A stretch of 64,000 bases of DNA from Achromobacter ruhlandii. Its GTDB lineage: Bacteria; Pseudomonadota; Gammaproteobacteria; Burkholderiales; Burkholderiaceae_B. This document shows, piece after piece, positions 33,556-41,394 of this stretch. The DNA lies in contig NZ_CADIJL010000005.1 of assembly GCF_902859695.1 (NCBI RefSeq), positions 124,001 through 188,000 on the forward strand, written 5' to 3'. The position numbers and the translations under genes are program-made. The notes under the pieces are model-generated. The model saw only the letters and a list, made by a program, of their open reading frames with translations, made no database searches and was not told the origin of the DNA. Each line of letters begins with the position of its first letter. The stretch's first letter is position 1.

Positions 33556-34302
33556 ATGCGCATCCCTCGCTTCGCGCCGTCCCGCACCGTCCTTGTCGTC
33601 GCGCTGCTGATGGCCGCGGCCCTGACAACGGCCGCATGGCTCGGCCTGCGGCCGCAGTCGCCGCCCGCCGAACCCGATTTTCCTTCGGCAGAAGCAACGC
33701 CTGCGCCGGCAACGGCACCAGCCGGCCCGCCCTGGCGCTATGGCCGCGCCGATGCGCGCTTCACGGTGGTCGAGTACGCCGACCTCGAATGCCCGTTCTG
33801 CCGCGCCTACTTCGCAGTGCTCAAGCGCTGGATCGACGCGCACCCGGACGTGAGCTGGCAATGGCATCACCTGCCGTTGCCGTTGCACGAGCCGGCCGCG
33901 TCTGCCGGTGCGCGCCTGGTGGAGTGCGTCGGCGAGGCCGGCGGCCAGGCCGCGTTCTGGCAGGCCGCCGAGTGGGTCTACACGCACACCCGCGGCGACG
34001 GTCAGGGCCTGCCCGAGGGCCTGCGCTATCCCGACCTCACGCCGGCCGCGCAGCAGTGCCTCGACAGCGACCGCCCCGATGCGCTGATCCGCGCACAGTC
34101 GGCGAGCGCGGCGCAGGAGGGCATCAAGGTCACGCCCACGCTGCGCCTGCAGGATCGCCAGTCCGGCAAGACGCTGCTGCTGCACGGCCCGGTCGAAGGA
34201 GATGCCTTGCTGTCCGCGATCGACCTGCTGGCGGCCAGTGCAGCGGCCGAGCCCGCATCGAAGGAAATGCCTGCCGAGTCTCTCGGAGACATGCCCAGGT
34301 AG
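33556..34302 (+). CDS. DsbA/DsbG-like thioredoxin-fold protein, 248 aa
   Basis: An N-terminal membrane segment or signal anchor (about 14-33, LVVALLMAAALTTAAWLGL) precedes a thioredoxin-fold domain with the active site DLECPFCRAYF (CPFC near residue 79) and IKVTPTLRL as the cis-proline region. It probably forms or corrects disulfides in the cysteine-rich T4SS proteins. Its final codons (ATG CCC AGG TAG) lie inside leader copy 5, so the stop codon is part of that element's second hairpin. This overlap is unusual. Confidence 0.85.
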   Translation: MRIPRFAPSRTVLVVALLMAAALTTAAWLGLRPQSPPAEPDFPSAEATPAPATAPAGPPWRYGRADARFTVVEYADLECPFCRAYFAVLKRWIDAHPDVSWQWHHLPLPLHEPAASAGARLVECVGEAGGQAAFWQAAEWVYTHTRGDGQGLPEGLRYPDLTPAAQQCLDSDRPDALIRAQSASAAQEGIKVTPTLRLQDRQSGKTLLLHGPVEGDALLSAIDLLAASAAAEPASKEMPAESLGDMPR

Positions 34303-34338
34303 CCACGATCTTCAAGGCTACGACGCGGCTTGGCCGTG
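34274..34338 (+). promoter_or_regulatory. Three-hairpin leader element, copy 5
   Basis: H1 CCGAG/CTCGG (34274-34278/34282-34286), linker CATGCCCAGG, H2 GTAGCC/GGCTAC (34299-34304/34316-34321), H3 CGCGGC/GCCGTG (34324-34329/34333-34338, one G-U pair). It overlaps the end of the Dsb-like gene and lies about 160 nt upstream of the radC-like start. Linker and H2 match copy 4 closely although the two are 25 kb apart. Confidence 0.7.
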
Positions 34339-34436
34339 CTGATCGACCCCGTTCGCTGCGCATCCCTGGACGCGAACAGCCACTGTGCATGCGGTGGCGG
34401 ATGCCCGCTCTTCTGCCGCTTGTTCTTCATCGTCCC

Positions 34437-34472
34437 CGGAGGGTTTGTCCCTCCCGGGACAGGCGTCCTCCG
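34437..34472 (+). promoter_or_regulatory. Leader with alternative pairing before radC-like gene
   Basis: CGGAGGG (34437-34443) can pair with CCCTCC (34449-34454) or with CCTCCG (34467-34472). The same A / A' / A'' arrangement is found before the genes at 968, 1741, 3295 and 10846. Confidence 0.5.
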
Positions 34473-34495
34473 ACTTCATCCCGTGGAGGTTCGCC

Positions 34496-34990
34496 ATGTC
34501 CTATGTCGTCGCCGACTCGCGTCCCGAGTCGCTCAGCCTGATCGCCGCCCAGCACGAAGACTGGATCATCCGCCAGGCCATCGCCTTGCTGGAACAACGC
34601 ATCTTCAAGGCCGGCCCGATGCTGAACAGTCCCGCCGCCGTGCGCGACTACCTGCATCTGAAGCTGGTCGCGGAGCCCAACGAGGTCTTCGCCGTCGTGT
34701 TCCTCAACTCTCAGCACCAAGTCCTCGCCTACGAGCCGATGTTCAAGGGCACGGTCGATCAAACCTCGGTGTACCCGCGGGTGCTGGTGCAGCGCGCCCT
34801 GGCCCTCAACGCCTCGGCGGTCATCCTGGCCCACCAGCATCCATCTGGCATGACCGTGCCTTCGGCCGCCGATCAGGCGCTGACCGACCGGCTCAAAGCC
34901 GCCCTGGCGATAGTCGATGTCCGGGTGGTGGATCACTTCATCGTCGGCAAGGGCACGCCGTACTCCTTCGCCGAATTCGGCCTGCTGTAG
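34496..34990 (+). CDS. radC: RadC-family JAB-domain protein, 164 aa
   Basis: The C-terminal part carries the RadC/JAMM signature: HQHPSGMTVPSAADQALTDRL near residues 118-138 and VVDHFIVG further on, with an upstream glutamate in AEPNEVFAVVFLN. This is the short ICE and plasmid form without the helix-hairpin-helix region. RadC proteins are not required for DNA repair as once thought, and the role on mobile elements is unknown. The gene sits between two T4SS blocks with its own leader and terminator, unlike its tightly overlapping neighbours. Confidence 0.85.
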   Translation: MSYVVADSRPESLSLIAAQHEDWIIRQAIALLEQRIFKAGPMLNSPAAVRDYLHLKLVAEPNEVFAVVFLNSQHQVLAYEPMFKGTVDQTSVYPRVLVQRALALNASAVILAHQHPSGMTVPSAADQALTDRLKAALAIVDVRVVDHFIVGKGTPYSFAEFGLL

Positions 34991-35013
34991 CGCCGCTGAC
35001 CGCCTGGTCCCCG

Positions 35014-35040
35014 CGGGAGCCTCGGCTCCCGCTTTTCTTT
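35014..35040 (+). terminator. Intrinsic terminator after radC-like gene
   Basis: CGGGAGC (35014-35020) pairs with GCTCCCG (35025-35031) around CTCG, followed by CTTTTCTTT. Confidence 0.8.
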
Positions 35041-35146
35041 CGCCTGTCTGCCCAAAGCGGAGCGCGCGCGGTGCGCATTCCTTGTCGCGGTTGGACTGCC
35101 TTCGGCGTTCGACTAGAGCCTTGCTCTCATTCCCAGGACACCCGCC

Positions 35147-35593
35147 ATGACGGCTCCCTTCTTGAAACCCATCCCGCGGCTGCGGTGTACGCGCATCGCC
35201 TGCGCGGGAGGGCTGCTGCTGTGCCTGCTCGGCCAGGACGCATCCGCAGCCGACGTGCTGGTCGTGACCGACAGCCGCCATCCCGTGCAGTCCGCATCCG
35301 GCGCGCGCGTGATCGAGCTGGATCTGCCCGAGCGCATCGAGGCCGAACTGGCCGCGGGCCTGCCTGCCGATCCGGGCCGCGCGGCCGCGCTCGTGCAGCA
35401 ACGCCTGCGCGATGGCAGCCAGGCACTACAGCGCCGCATCGGCAGCGCCTACCAGGGCGTCGCCGATGCCTGGGGCTTGGGGCTGGCCAAGGTGCCTGCC
35501 GTGGTGGTCGATCGCCGCTACGTGGTCTACGGCGAGCCCGATGTCGCGCGCGCCGTGGCACGCATCGAATCACATCGGAGGGCACAGCCATGA
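35147..35593 (+). CDS. TIGR03757/DUF1525 ICE protein, 148 aa
   Basis: The signal peptide ends about residue 35 (LLGQDASAAD). The mature part has VLVVTDSRHPVQS, IELDLPERIEAELA and a C-terminal thioredoxin-like end (GLAKVPAVVVDRRYVVYGE). This is typical of TIGR03757, a periplasmic T4SS component of the TrbC/TraW class. It starts the third T4SS block, and the next gene overlaps its stop. Confidence 0.85.
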   Translation: MTAPFLKPIPRLRCTRIACAGGLLLCLLGQDASAADVLVVTDSRHPVQSASGARVIELDLPERIEAELAAGLPADPGRAAALVQQRLRDGSQALQRRIGSAYQGVADAWGLGLAKVPAVVVDRRYVVYGEPDVARAVARIESHRRAQP

Positions 35594-36540
35594 ACCGCCT
35601 GCTGTCGGCGTCGTCGCGCCGGGCCCGCCTTGCCATCGCTTCGGTGCTGCTCGGCGGCGCCGCTTCGAGCTTCGCGCTGAACACGGCTACCATCGTGTCC
35701 TCGGCCCTGTCGCCCGACTGCCTGGAATATCGCGTCGTCGGCATCTGCTACTGGCTGTTCTGCACCTGGACGGGCTGCACGGTGCGCACCTCGGTGAAGG
35801 TGCGCCACTACATTCCCGACGCGGTGGTGTCGAGCTACAGCAACACCGGCGAGAACCCGTGGATCGAGGTGCGCGCCATGAGCATGCCCAATCCCACGGC
35901 GCAGGCCGGCGGCGACGGGACGACGAACCACGACAACGAGAACAACCTGGCGAAGTTCAAGAACGCCGACGTGATCGGGCATCCCGGCGGTTCGGTGTTC
36001 AGCCAGTTCGCCAGCGCGTCCGGCTACGCCTGCCAGGGCGCAGGCACGGCCTTCATGCCGTACCTGCTGAGCACCCTCGACACGCTGGCCTGGCGCTACA
36101 ACGTCCCGGAGATGGTGTACCCCGAGGCGGTGATCCCCGGCATGCGCGAGATCGGCGGCCGCACGACGCTCAACCTGTGGGGCAACGTCTATCCGCGCGG
36201 CGGCTTCCTGCATCAGACCGACGACTACAAGAGCGGCGCCGTCGTCGCGCAGCGCGCGGGCGATGTCGTCACGCGGCGCATGCAGCCGCACGTCTACCAG
36301 CCGCTGCTCGCGAGTTCGAGCGACGGCTATTGGCCGGCCGGCGCCCTGGTGGAGAGCGATGCCTCCACCGGCAAGTGGCAGGAGCTGACGCCGACCCTCT
36401 CCAACTCCTGCGCCGTGTTCCCCCACTCCAACACGCGCGTGCAGGCCCAGCAAGGCGACTACGCCTGGGCGCTGTGGCGGCCCTATGCCTGCTGCCAGCG
36501 CCGCGGGCAGGTCTTCCTCGGCAGCGTCGATTTCCTCTGA
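35590..36540 (+). CDS. TraU-like TIGR03756 ICE protein, 316 aa
   Basis: A signal peptide (about residues 1-30) is followed by a cysteine-rich body: SPDCLEYRVVGICYWLFCTWTGC and later YACCQRRGQVFLGSVDF. The cysteine pattern and overall layout match the TraU-type TIGR03756 family needed for mating-pair assembly and DNA transfer. The many cysteines fit with the Dsb-like protein encoded upstream. The next gene begins 9 bases downstream. Confidence 0.85.
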   Translation: MNRLLSASSRRARLAIASVLLGGAASSFALNTATIVSSALSPDCLEYRVVGICYWLFCTWTGCTVRTSVKVRHYIPDAVVSSYSNTGENPWIEVRAMSMPNPTAQAGGDGTTNHDNENNLAKFKNADVIGHPGGSVFSQFASASGYACQGAGTAFMPYLLSTLDTLAWRYNVPEMVYPEAVIPGMREIGGRTTLNLWGNVYPRGGFLHQTDDYKSGAVVAQRAGDVVTRRMQPHVYQPLLASSSDGYWPAGALVESDASTGKWQELTPTLSNSCAVFPHSNTRVQAQQGDYAWALWRPYACCQRRGQVFLGSVDFL

Positions 36541-36549
36541 GGTATTCCG

Positions 36550-37953
36550 ATGAAAGCGTCTCTCTCCCGTTTCGCACAGCGCGCCAGGCCCTACGCGCTC
36601 AGCATCGCGCTCGCCTGCGCCGTCACGGCCGCAGCCGGCGTCGCGTGGGCGCAGACCCGCATCAGCCCCACCGGCGTCGGCGTGAGCGGCAGCGTCATCG
36701 GCGACGACGTGCTCTACAGCATCGGCGGCGGCCGGGCCGTGTCCATGGGCGGCGCCGGGAACATGCAGAGCATCGGCGTGGGCATCGGCTGGAACAGCAA
36801 CCTGATCTGCGGAAACATGAGCATCACGACGACGCTGCAGAACCAGTTGAACGGCCTCACCAATGGCTTTCAGCAGATCATGTCCTCGGTGATCCAGAGC
36901 GCCACCAGCGCCGTGGCGTCGCTGCCGGCCCTGATCATCCAGCGCGCCGATCCGGGCCTCTACAACCTGCTGACCAACGGCGTGCTGCAGGCTCGGCTCG
37001 ATTTCGACCGCAGCAAGTTGACGTGCAAGGCGATGGCCAACCGGATGGCGGACATGGCCGGCGGCCAGGCCGGGTGGGATCAGCTCGCCGAAGGTTTCGC
37101 GCTGCGCGATGCGGTGAGCAGCACCGATGCGGTGTCCGCCGTCGAGCAGGCCGAATCGAACAAGGGCAACAACGGCGTGCCCTGGGTGGGCGGCGGCAAC
37201 GCGGGCGGCTCGGGCCAGGGTTCCATCAAGGTGGTCGGCGACGTGACCCGTGCCGGCTACAACCTGCTCAACAGCCGCGGCGTCAGCGACACCTCATCCA
37301 TCCCGCGCGCGTCCTGCGGCAACCGGCTGACCTGCCAAACCTGGTCCTCGCCGCAGGCCGCAGCGGACTTCGCAACCCGCGTGCTCGGCGAGCGCGAGCA
37401 ACGCACCTGCGAGACCTGCACCAAGACGCAGACCACGCCTGGCGTCGGCCTGACGCCGGTGATCCAGGAAGAGTACGAGACCAAGCTGCAGGCACTGCAG
37501 GGCCTCGTGACGGGCTCGACGCCGATGACGGTGGCAAACCTCGAAGCCGCCGGCAGCAACTCGCTGCCGATCACGCGCGGCGTGATCGAGGCGCTGCGCG
37601 ACGAGCCCGATCAAGACCTGCTCGGCAAGCGCCTGGCGTCCGAAGCCGCGCTGTCGAGCGTGCTGGAGAAGGCCCTGCTGTTGCAGCGCACGCTGCTGAC
37701 CGGCAAGAAGGAGCCGAACGTCGCCGCCAACGAGCTGGCCGTGAAGGCGGTCGATCAGGAGAACAACGCGCTGGAGCAGGAGATCAACAACCTCAAGACC
37801 GAGCTGGAGCTGCGGCGCACGCTGGCCGGCAATTCGGCGATGGCGATCGTGCAGCGCCACGGCACCCGCGCCGCGGGCTCGCGCGGCATCTTCGAGGGCG
37901 ACACGACGCGCGACCGGCTCAAGGAAGTGCAGAAGCCGCGGAGCGGGCCATGA
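36550..37953 (+). CDS. TIGR03755-family ICE protein, 467 aa
   Basis: The signal peptide ends AAAGVAWAQT (about residue 37). The mature part has GVGWNS-like and glycine-rich segments (SIGGGRAVSMGG), a cysteine pair near CGNRLTCQTW, then CETCTKTQTT, and a helical C-terminal half. This matches TIGR03755 (PFL_4711 type), a periplasmic or outer-membrane mating-pair protein of TraH-like position. The stop overlaps the small membrane-protein gene downstream. Confidence 0.8.
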   Translation: MKASLSRFAQRARPYALSIALACAVTAAAGVAWAQTRISPTGVGVSGSVIGDDVLYSIGGGRAVSMGGAGNMQSIGVGIGWNSNLICGNMSITTTLQNQLNGLTNGFQQIMSSVIQSATSAVASLPALIIQRADPGLYNLLTNGVLQARLDFDRSKLTCKAMANRMADMAGGQAGWDQLAEGFALRDAVSSTDAVSAVEQAESNKGNNGVPWVGGGNAGGSGQGSIKVVGDVTRAGYNLLNSRGVSDTSSIPRASCGNRLTCQTWSSPQAAADFATRVLGEREQRTCETCTKTQTTPGVGLTPVIQEEYETKLQALQGLVTGSTPMTVANLEAAGSNSLPITRGVIEALRDEPDQDLLGKRLASEAALSSVLEKALLLQRTLLTGKKEPNVAANELAVKAVDQENNALEQEINNLKTELELRRTLAGNSAMAIVQRHGTRAAGSRGIFEGDTTRDRLKEVQKPRSGP

Positions 37954-38303
37954 CCAGCCGGGCCTGGCTGCGGCCGGCACGGCTGCTCGGCCGCCGCGTC
38001 GGCATCGTGCTGCTGTGGGTGCTGCTGGTGGCGGGCATCGCGGTCGGCGTGAACGTCGTCGGCCTCCACATCGTCGGCAGCATCGACGGCTGGGAGCAGT
38101 GGCTGCGCGAGCACTCGGGCCACTTCCTCGTCTGGCGGCTGCTGCTCTACGCGGCGACGGCCTACGGCTGGTGGTGGATGCGTCGGCGCCTGCGCGAACG
38201 CGAGCCATTGGCCGAGACCCATCAGCGCCTGCTGCGCGCCGAGATCGCGGCCGTCGCCACCCTCGTGCTGCTCGAAGGCAGCCAGCTACTGCGCAATGGC
38301 TGA
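37950..38303 (+). CDS. Small ICE inner-membrane protein, 117 aa
   Basis: Two or three membrane segments are visible: about residues 16-45 (GIVLLWVLLVAGIAVGVNVVG), 66-82 (LVWRLLLYAATAYGWWW) and a weaker one near the end. A basic loop follows the second (RRRLREREPLAETHQRL). I do not know a named family, but a small membrane protein at this place is usual between TIGR03755 and TraG. The start overlaps the previous stop. Confidence 0.7.
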   Translation: MTSRAWLRPARLLGRRVGIVLLWVLLVAGIAVGVNVVGLHIVGSIDGWEQWLREHSGHFLVWRLLLYAATAYGWWWMRRRLREREPLAETHQRLLRAEIAAVATLVLLEGSQLLRNG

Positions 38304-38318
38304 GCCCTGGAGAACGCC

Positions 38319-39836
38319 ATGACGCTCAACACAACGGACTACCTGGAGTATTACCTGACCCTGGTCGGATGGATCGTCAGCAACGGCATCTGGAACATCC
38401 TCGTGGCCAGCGGCGTATTCGCGCTGCCCTTCGTGGTCATGGTGGTGCAGGAATGGCTGCGCGCGCGGGCCGAGGGTGCGGACGAGGGCAACAAGGGGGT
38501 GCTGTCATCGATGCGCATCGAGAACCGCGTGTGGGTGGCGATCGTCGTCATCCTGTTCGCCGGCATCCCCTTCATTCCGGTCGACCTCAGCACCATCAAG
38601 TTCGACACGACGCGCTCCGCGCAATGCCAGGTCAGCGTCCCGCAGCCCACCGACACGGGCTGGTCGAACGCCTACACCACGCTCAACAACCAGAGCGCGC
38701 TGGTGCCGGTGTGGTGGTTCTTCATGCACGCCATCTCGAAGGCGGTGACGGGCGGCGCGGTGGCGGCCATCCCCTGCGGAACGGATCTGCGTCAGATGCG
38801 CATGGACGTGGATGCCACGCGCATCGATGACCCGGTGCTGGCCCAGGAGGTCGGCGACTTCGTGCATGACTGCTACGGCCCCTCGCGCGCCAAGCTGTTC
38901 ATGTCTCGGCCCACGCTCTCCGACGAGCAGATGAATGACGTGACCTGGATCGGTTCGAGCTACTTCCTGAACAACGCGGGCTTCTACGACACCTACCACT
39001 CGAACACGCCACGCACGGCCTGGCCCTACGACGCGACGCGCGATGCGGGGCTGGCCCAGGTGGATAGCGGCGGGGGCTACCCCACGTGCCGGCAGTGGTG
39101 GTCGGACGGCGGCAGCGGCCTGCGCGCGCGCCTGCTGGCCCAGGTCGATCCCGACCTGCTGACGCGCATCGGCCGCTGGGCGGGCTTCCTGTCGCAGAGC
39201 GAGGTGAACGACTCGGTGATCCGCGCCGTGGTCTCGCCGCGGCAGCAGAAGATGAACCAGGGCTCGGTCTACACCGACTACGGCGGCCAGATCGAGAAGA
39301 CGCTGCCCAACGTCGTGACGCGCGGCGCCGGCGACCTGGGGCTGACCATGGGCTCGCTGGGCTTCTTTCCGGCGATGGACGTGGTACGCCAGGCGCTGCC
39401 GATGGTGCTGTCGCTGCTCAAGATGGCGCTGGTGATCTGCATCCCGCTGGTGCTGGTCTTCGGCACCTACGAGCTGAAGGCGCTGGTCGCGGTGAGCTGC
39501 GTGCAGTTCGCGCTGTTCTTCGTGGATTTCTGGTTCCAGCTCGCGCGCTGGCTGGACAGCACGATCCTCGACGCGCTCTACGGCTGGGGGTTCGGCGCGA
39601 ACCGGCCGCACAGCAACTTCGATCCGCTGATCGGCCTGAACAACGCCTTCGGCGACATGCTGCTGAACTTCGTCATGGCGACGATGTTCATCGTGCTGCC
39701 TACCTTCTGGGTGGCTGCGCTGGGCTGGGTAGGCGTGCGCGCGGGAACGGCAATTCAAGGGCTGGCGGCAGGAACCAGGGATGCCCAAGCTGCTGGCGGC
39801 AGGGGTGCGGGTGTCGCTATGAAAGCAGCGAAGTAA
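38319..39836 (+). CDS. traG: TraG N-terminal-like mating-pair protein, 505 aa
   Basis: The protein is an integral membrane protein: a helix near residues 27-48, another at 65-90 and a cluster in the C-terminal third (about 365-410, with LKMALVICIPLVLVFGTYELK and VAVSCVQFALFFVDFWFQL). The central ~250 residues are periplasmic. It matches TraG-type proteins of ICE T4SSs, which stabilise mating pairs and may act in entry exclusion. It is the last gene of the T4SS block. Confidence 0.85.
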   Translation: MTLNTTDYLEYYLTLVGWIVSNGIWNILVASGVFALPFVVMVVQEWLRARAEGADEGNKGVLSSMRIENRVWVAIVVILFAGIPFIPVDLSTIKFDTTRSAQCQVSVPQPTDTGWSNAYTTLNNQSALVPVWWFFMHAISKAVTGGAVAAIPCGTDLRQMRMDVDATRIDDPVLAQEVGDFVHDCYGPSRAKLFMSRPTLSDEQMNDVTWIGSSYFLNNAGFYDTYHSNTPRTAWPYDATRDAGLAQVDSGGGYPTCRQWWSDGGSGLRARLLAQVDPDLLTRIGRWAGFLSQSEVNDSVIRAVVSPRQQKMNQGSVYTDYGGQIEKTLPNVVTRGAGDLGLTMGSLGFFPAMDVVRQALPMVLSLLKMALVICIPLVLVFGTYELKALVAVSCVQFALFFVDFWFQLARWLDSTILDALYGWGFGANRPHSNFDPLIGLNNAFGDMLLNFVMATMFIVLPTFWVAALGWVGVRAGTAIQGLAAGTRDAQAAGGRGAGVAMKAAK

Positions 39837-39841
39837 CGCCT

Positions 39842-40213
39842 CTAGGCTTGCTCGTCTTCTGGATCGTGGGGGTCGATCCGGTAATCGTCATGGGTGTAGA
39901 GGCCGTACCCGGCAGGGCCGTATCGCCATTCCGGCTTGTGTTCCTCGTCGTAGCTCCCATCGTCGTTGCGGACTACCCAGGCGCCGACCAGCGCGAACGC
40001 AAGCAGCAGTGCCAGCCAGAACGCGGTGTAGAGCAGGACACCGATCGCAGCGAGCTTGACGGCCAGCAGCGCGGCCTTGGCAATGCCAGGCGCCCATCCC
40101 TGCGCGAGCAGCCAGCCCTGCGCCCGCCGATCCAGACGCGCGCAGCCTCTCCACGCCCGGCCCAGTGTCCGGCCGAGGCGTTCTGCGAAGGTGGTCTGTG
40201 CGGCGGTCTTCAT
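39842..40213 (-). CDS. DUF3742-family ICE membrane protein, 123 aa
   Basis: The protein begins MKTAAQTTFAERLGRTLGRAW and has a hydrophobic region near 58-82 (GVLLYTAFWLALLLAFALVGAWVV), followed by a Y/D-rich tail (WRYGPAGYGLYTHDDYRIDP). This is typical of DUF3742, a small ICE membrane protein of unknown function encoded convergently with traG. Only five bases separate the two stop codons. Confidence 0.85.
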   Translation of the reverse strand: MKTAAQTTFAERLGRTLGRAWRGCARLDRRAQGWLLAQGWAPGIAKAALLAVKLAAIGVLLYTAFWLALLLAFALVGAWVVRNDDGSYDEEHKPEWRYGPAGYGLYTHDDYRIDPHDPEDEQA

Positions 40214-40299
40214 GGTGGCTACCTCATGTTCATCCTGTCGTGTGGCTGTGATCCCTGTCCGTGTCGCGATTGAAACCTGTGCTGTTCTTCAACCGCGGT

Positions 40300-40764
40300 C
40301 TAGTCCTTGTCTGCTGCGCGCCAGTCGGCCTGGCTTGCGGCCACCAGCGCCGCCCAATCGTCCGGCGGGTTGCCGCGTCCCAACATCTTCTCGAACACCG
40401 CATAGGGGTCGGACTTGCTGCCCGACGACCGCAAGGTCTGCTCGTCGTTGACCCAGGCGAACACGATCGCCTTGGCCTTGGAGTCGAAGCGGAAGAACAG
40501 CCGGAACCGCCTCCCGATCTTTGCGCGCCGCCAGTGCCGGTAGGCCGGCCCCAAGGTGTTGCCCTGGCGGAATTCGTCGCGCGCAGGATCGCTCGGCACG
40601 ACATCCATGATCAACTGGCTCAACGCCCGGAACAGCTTGACGTTGGCGTTGCTCTCGAACCCCTGCGGGTCGTTCTGTTCGGCCCGTTCCGCGGCCGCGT
40701 GCAGCTTGCGCAACTGCTCGATCACGCCCTCGTGGAACAGGAGCGTCCAACCGTGCCGCTGCAT
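40300..40764 (-). CDS. yhaV: YhaV-family toxin of a type II toxin-antitoxin pair, 154 aa
   Basis: The segment WTLLFHEGVIEQLRKL, then NVKLFRALSQLIMDVVPSDPA and YRHWRRAKIGRRFRLFFRFD, matches YhaV, an RNase toxin of the RelE superfamily. The length is that of E. coli YhaV. The start overlaps the antitoxin stop (ATGA), so the two are translated together. Its position next to the relaxase suggests a role in keeping the ICE in the population. Confidence 0.9.
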   Translation of the reverse strand: MQRHGWTLLFHEGVIEQLRKLHAAAERAEQNDPQGFESNANVKLFRALSQLIMDVVPSDPARDEFRQGNTLGPAYRHWRRAKIGRRFRLFFRFDSKAKAIVFAWVNDEQTLRSSGSKSDPYAVFEKMLGRGNPPDDWAALVAASQADWRAADKD

Positions 40765-41081
40765 CAGAGCGCCACTTCGCCTTCGATGTCTTCATCGAGG
40801 TTCACCGCGTGGTGCGCGTTGGCCAGCATGGCCCGCGCCAGATCGTCCGGCAGGGACTGGACGTGCCGCCCGGCCCGGATGTCCGCTTCCAGCAGCCCCA
40901 GGAAGGCGCCGATGGCCGGGTCTTCATGGTCGGCGTCGGCGCGGGTCACGACGACTTCGCCGCCGCGCAGGTCGAACGCCACCTTGCCGCCGGTGTCCAC
41001 GCCCAGCGCTTGCCGGATGGACTTGGGCAGCGTGATCTGACCCTTGGAGGTCAGCGTCGCGACTTCGTGGATTTCGGGCAT
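40764..41081 (-). CDS. prlF: PrlF-family antitoxin, 105 aa
   Basis: I start it at 41081, where MPEIHEVATLTSKGQITLP begins. The N-terminal ~50 residues form an AbrB/SpoVT-like swapped-hairpin DNA-binding domain (SKGQITLPKSIRQALGVDTGG), as in PrlF (SohA). The acidic C-terminus should bind the toxin. It is expected to repress its own promoter; a palindrome lies in that promoter. The longer upstream frame is not needed, because the promoter lies inside it. Confidence 0.9.
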   Translation of the reverse strand: MPEIHEVATLTSKGQITLPKSIRQALGVDTGGKVAFDLRGGEVVVTRADADHEDPAIGAFLGLLEADIRAGRHVQSLPDDLARAMLANAHHAVNLDEDIEGEVAL

Positions 41082-41108
41082 GGCGGCACTCCTGATGGCA
41101 ATGCCTGG

Positions 41109-41137
41109 ATGGTAAGGAAGTTTCCTTACCTTGTCAA
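41109..41137 (-). promoter_or_regulatory. PrlF/YhaV promoter with embedded operator
   Basis: On the minus strand a perfect -35 (TTGACA, 41137-41132) and a TACCAT -10 (41114-41109) are 17 bases apart. The palindrome GGTAAGGAA-GT-TTCCTTACC (41111-41130) fills the spacer and overlaps the -10. This is a textbook autorepression layout for the antitoxin. Confidence 0.8.
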
Positions 41138-41394
41138 TCTGGGTGTGCATGGTGCTCCGTCCGGTCGATGAAACGGCTCCATCGTAGGGGCGGCACAGCC
41201 AGCCTTCCCGCATCAATCCGACTTGGGCCAAACCCGCATTGGTTGTGGTTCGGCAGGCGTCGTTGCCCTATATCCAAAGGTTTCCGTAAAGGCCAAAGGG
41301 CTGGGGAAGGGGCAAGGGAATGGGGCCAAGGGGAAAGGCCCTACCCGAAAAGGCCAAAAGGCTCTCCCGACCGGCCCGCCGTCTGGGGTTCGCC
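41138..41394. other. Relaxase upstream region; possible oriT
   Basis: No gene is visible. From about 41275 to 41370 the plus strand is strongly purine-biased, with repeated AAAGGCC or AAGGCC (four or more copies) and runs of AGGGG. Such strand asymmetry next to a relaxase gene could mark a transfer origin or a protein-binding region. No nick-site consensus for MobH relaxases is known to me, so this is only a candidate. Confidence 0.35.

Noticed and set aside
40764-41231. Longer PrlF antitoxin start at 41231
   Set aside because: The extra 50 codons would include the -35, -10 and palindromic operator. Homology begins at MPEIHEVATL, so the start at 41081 was kept.
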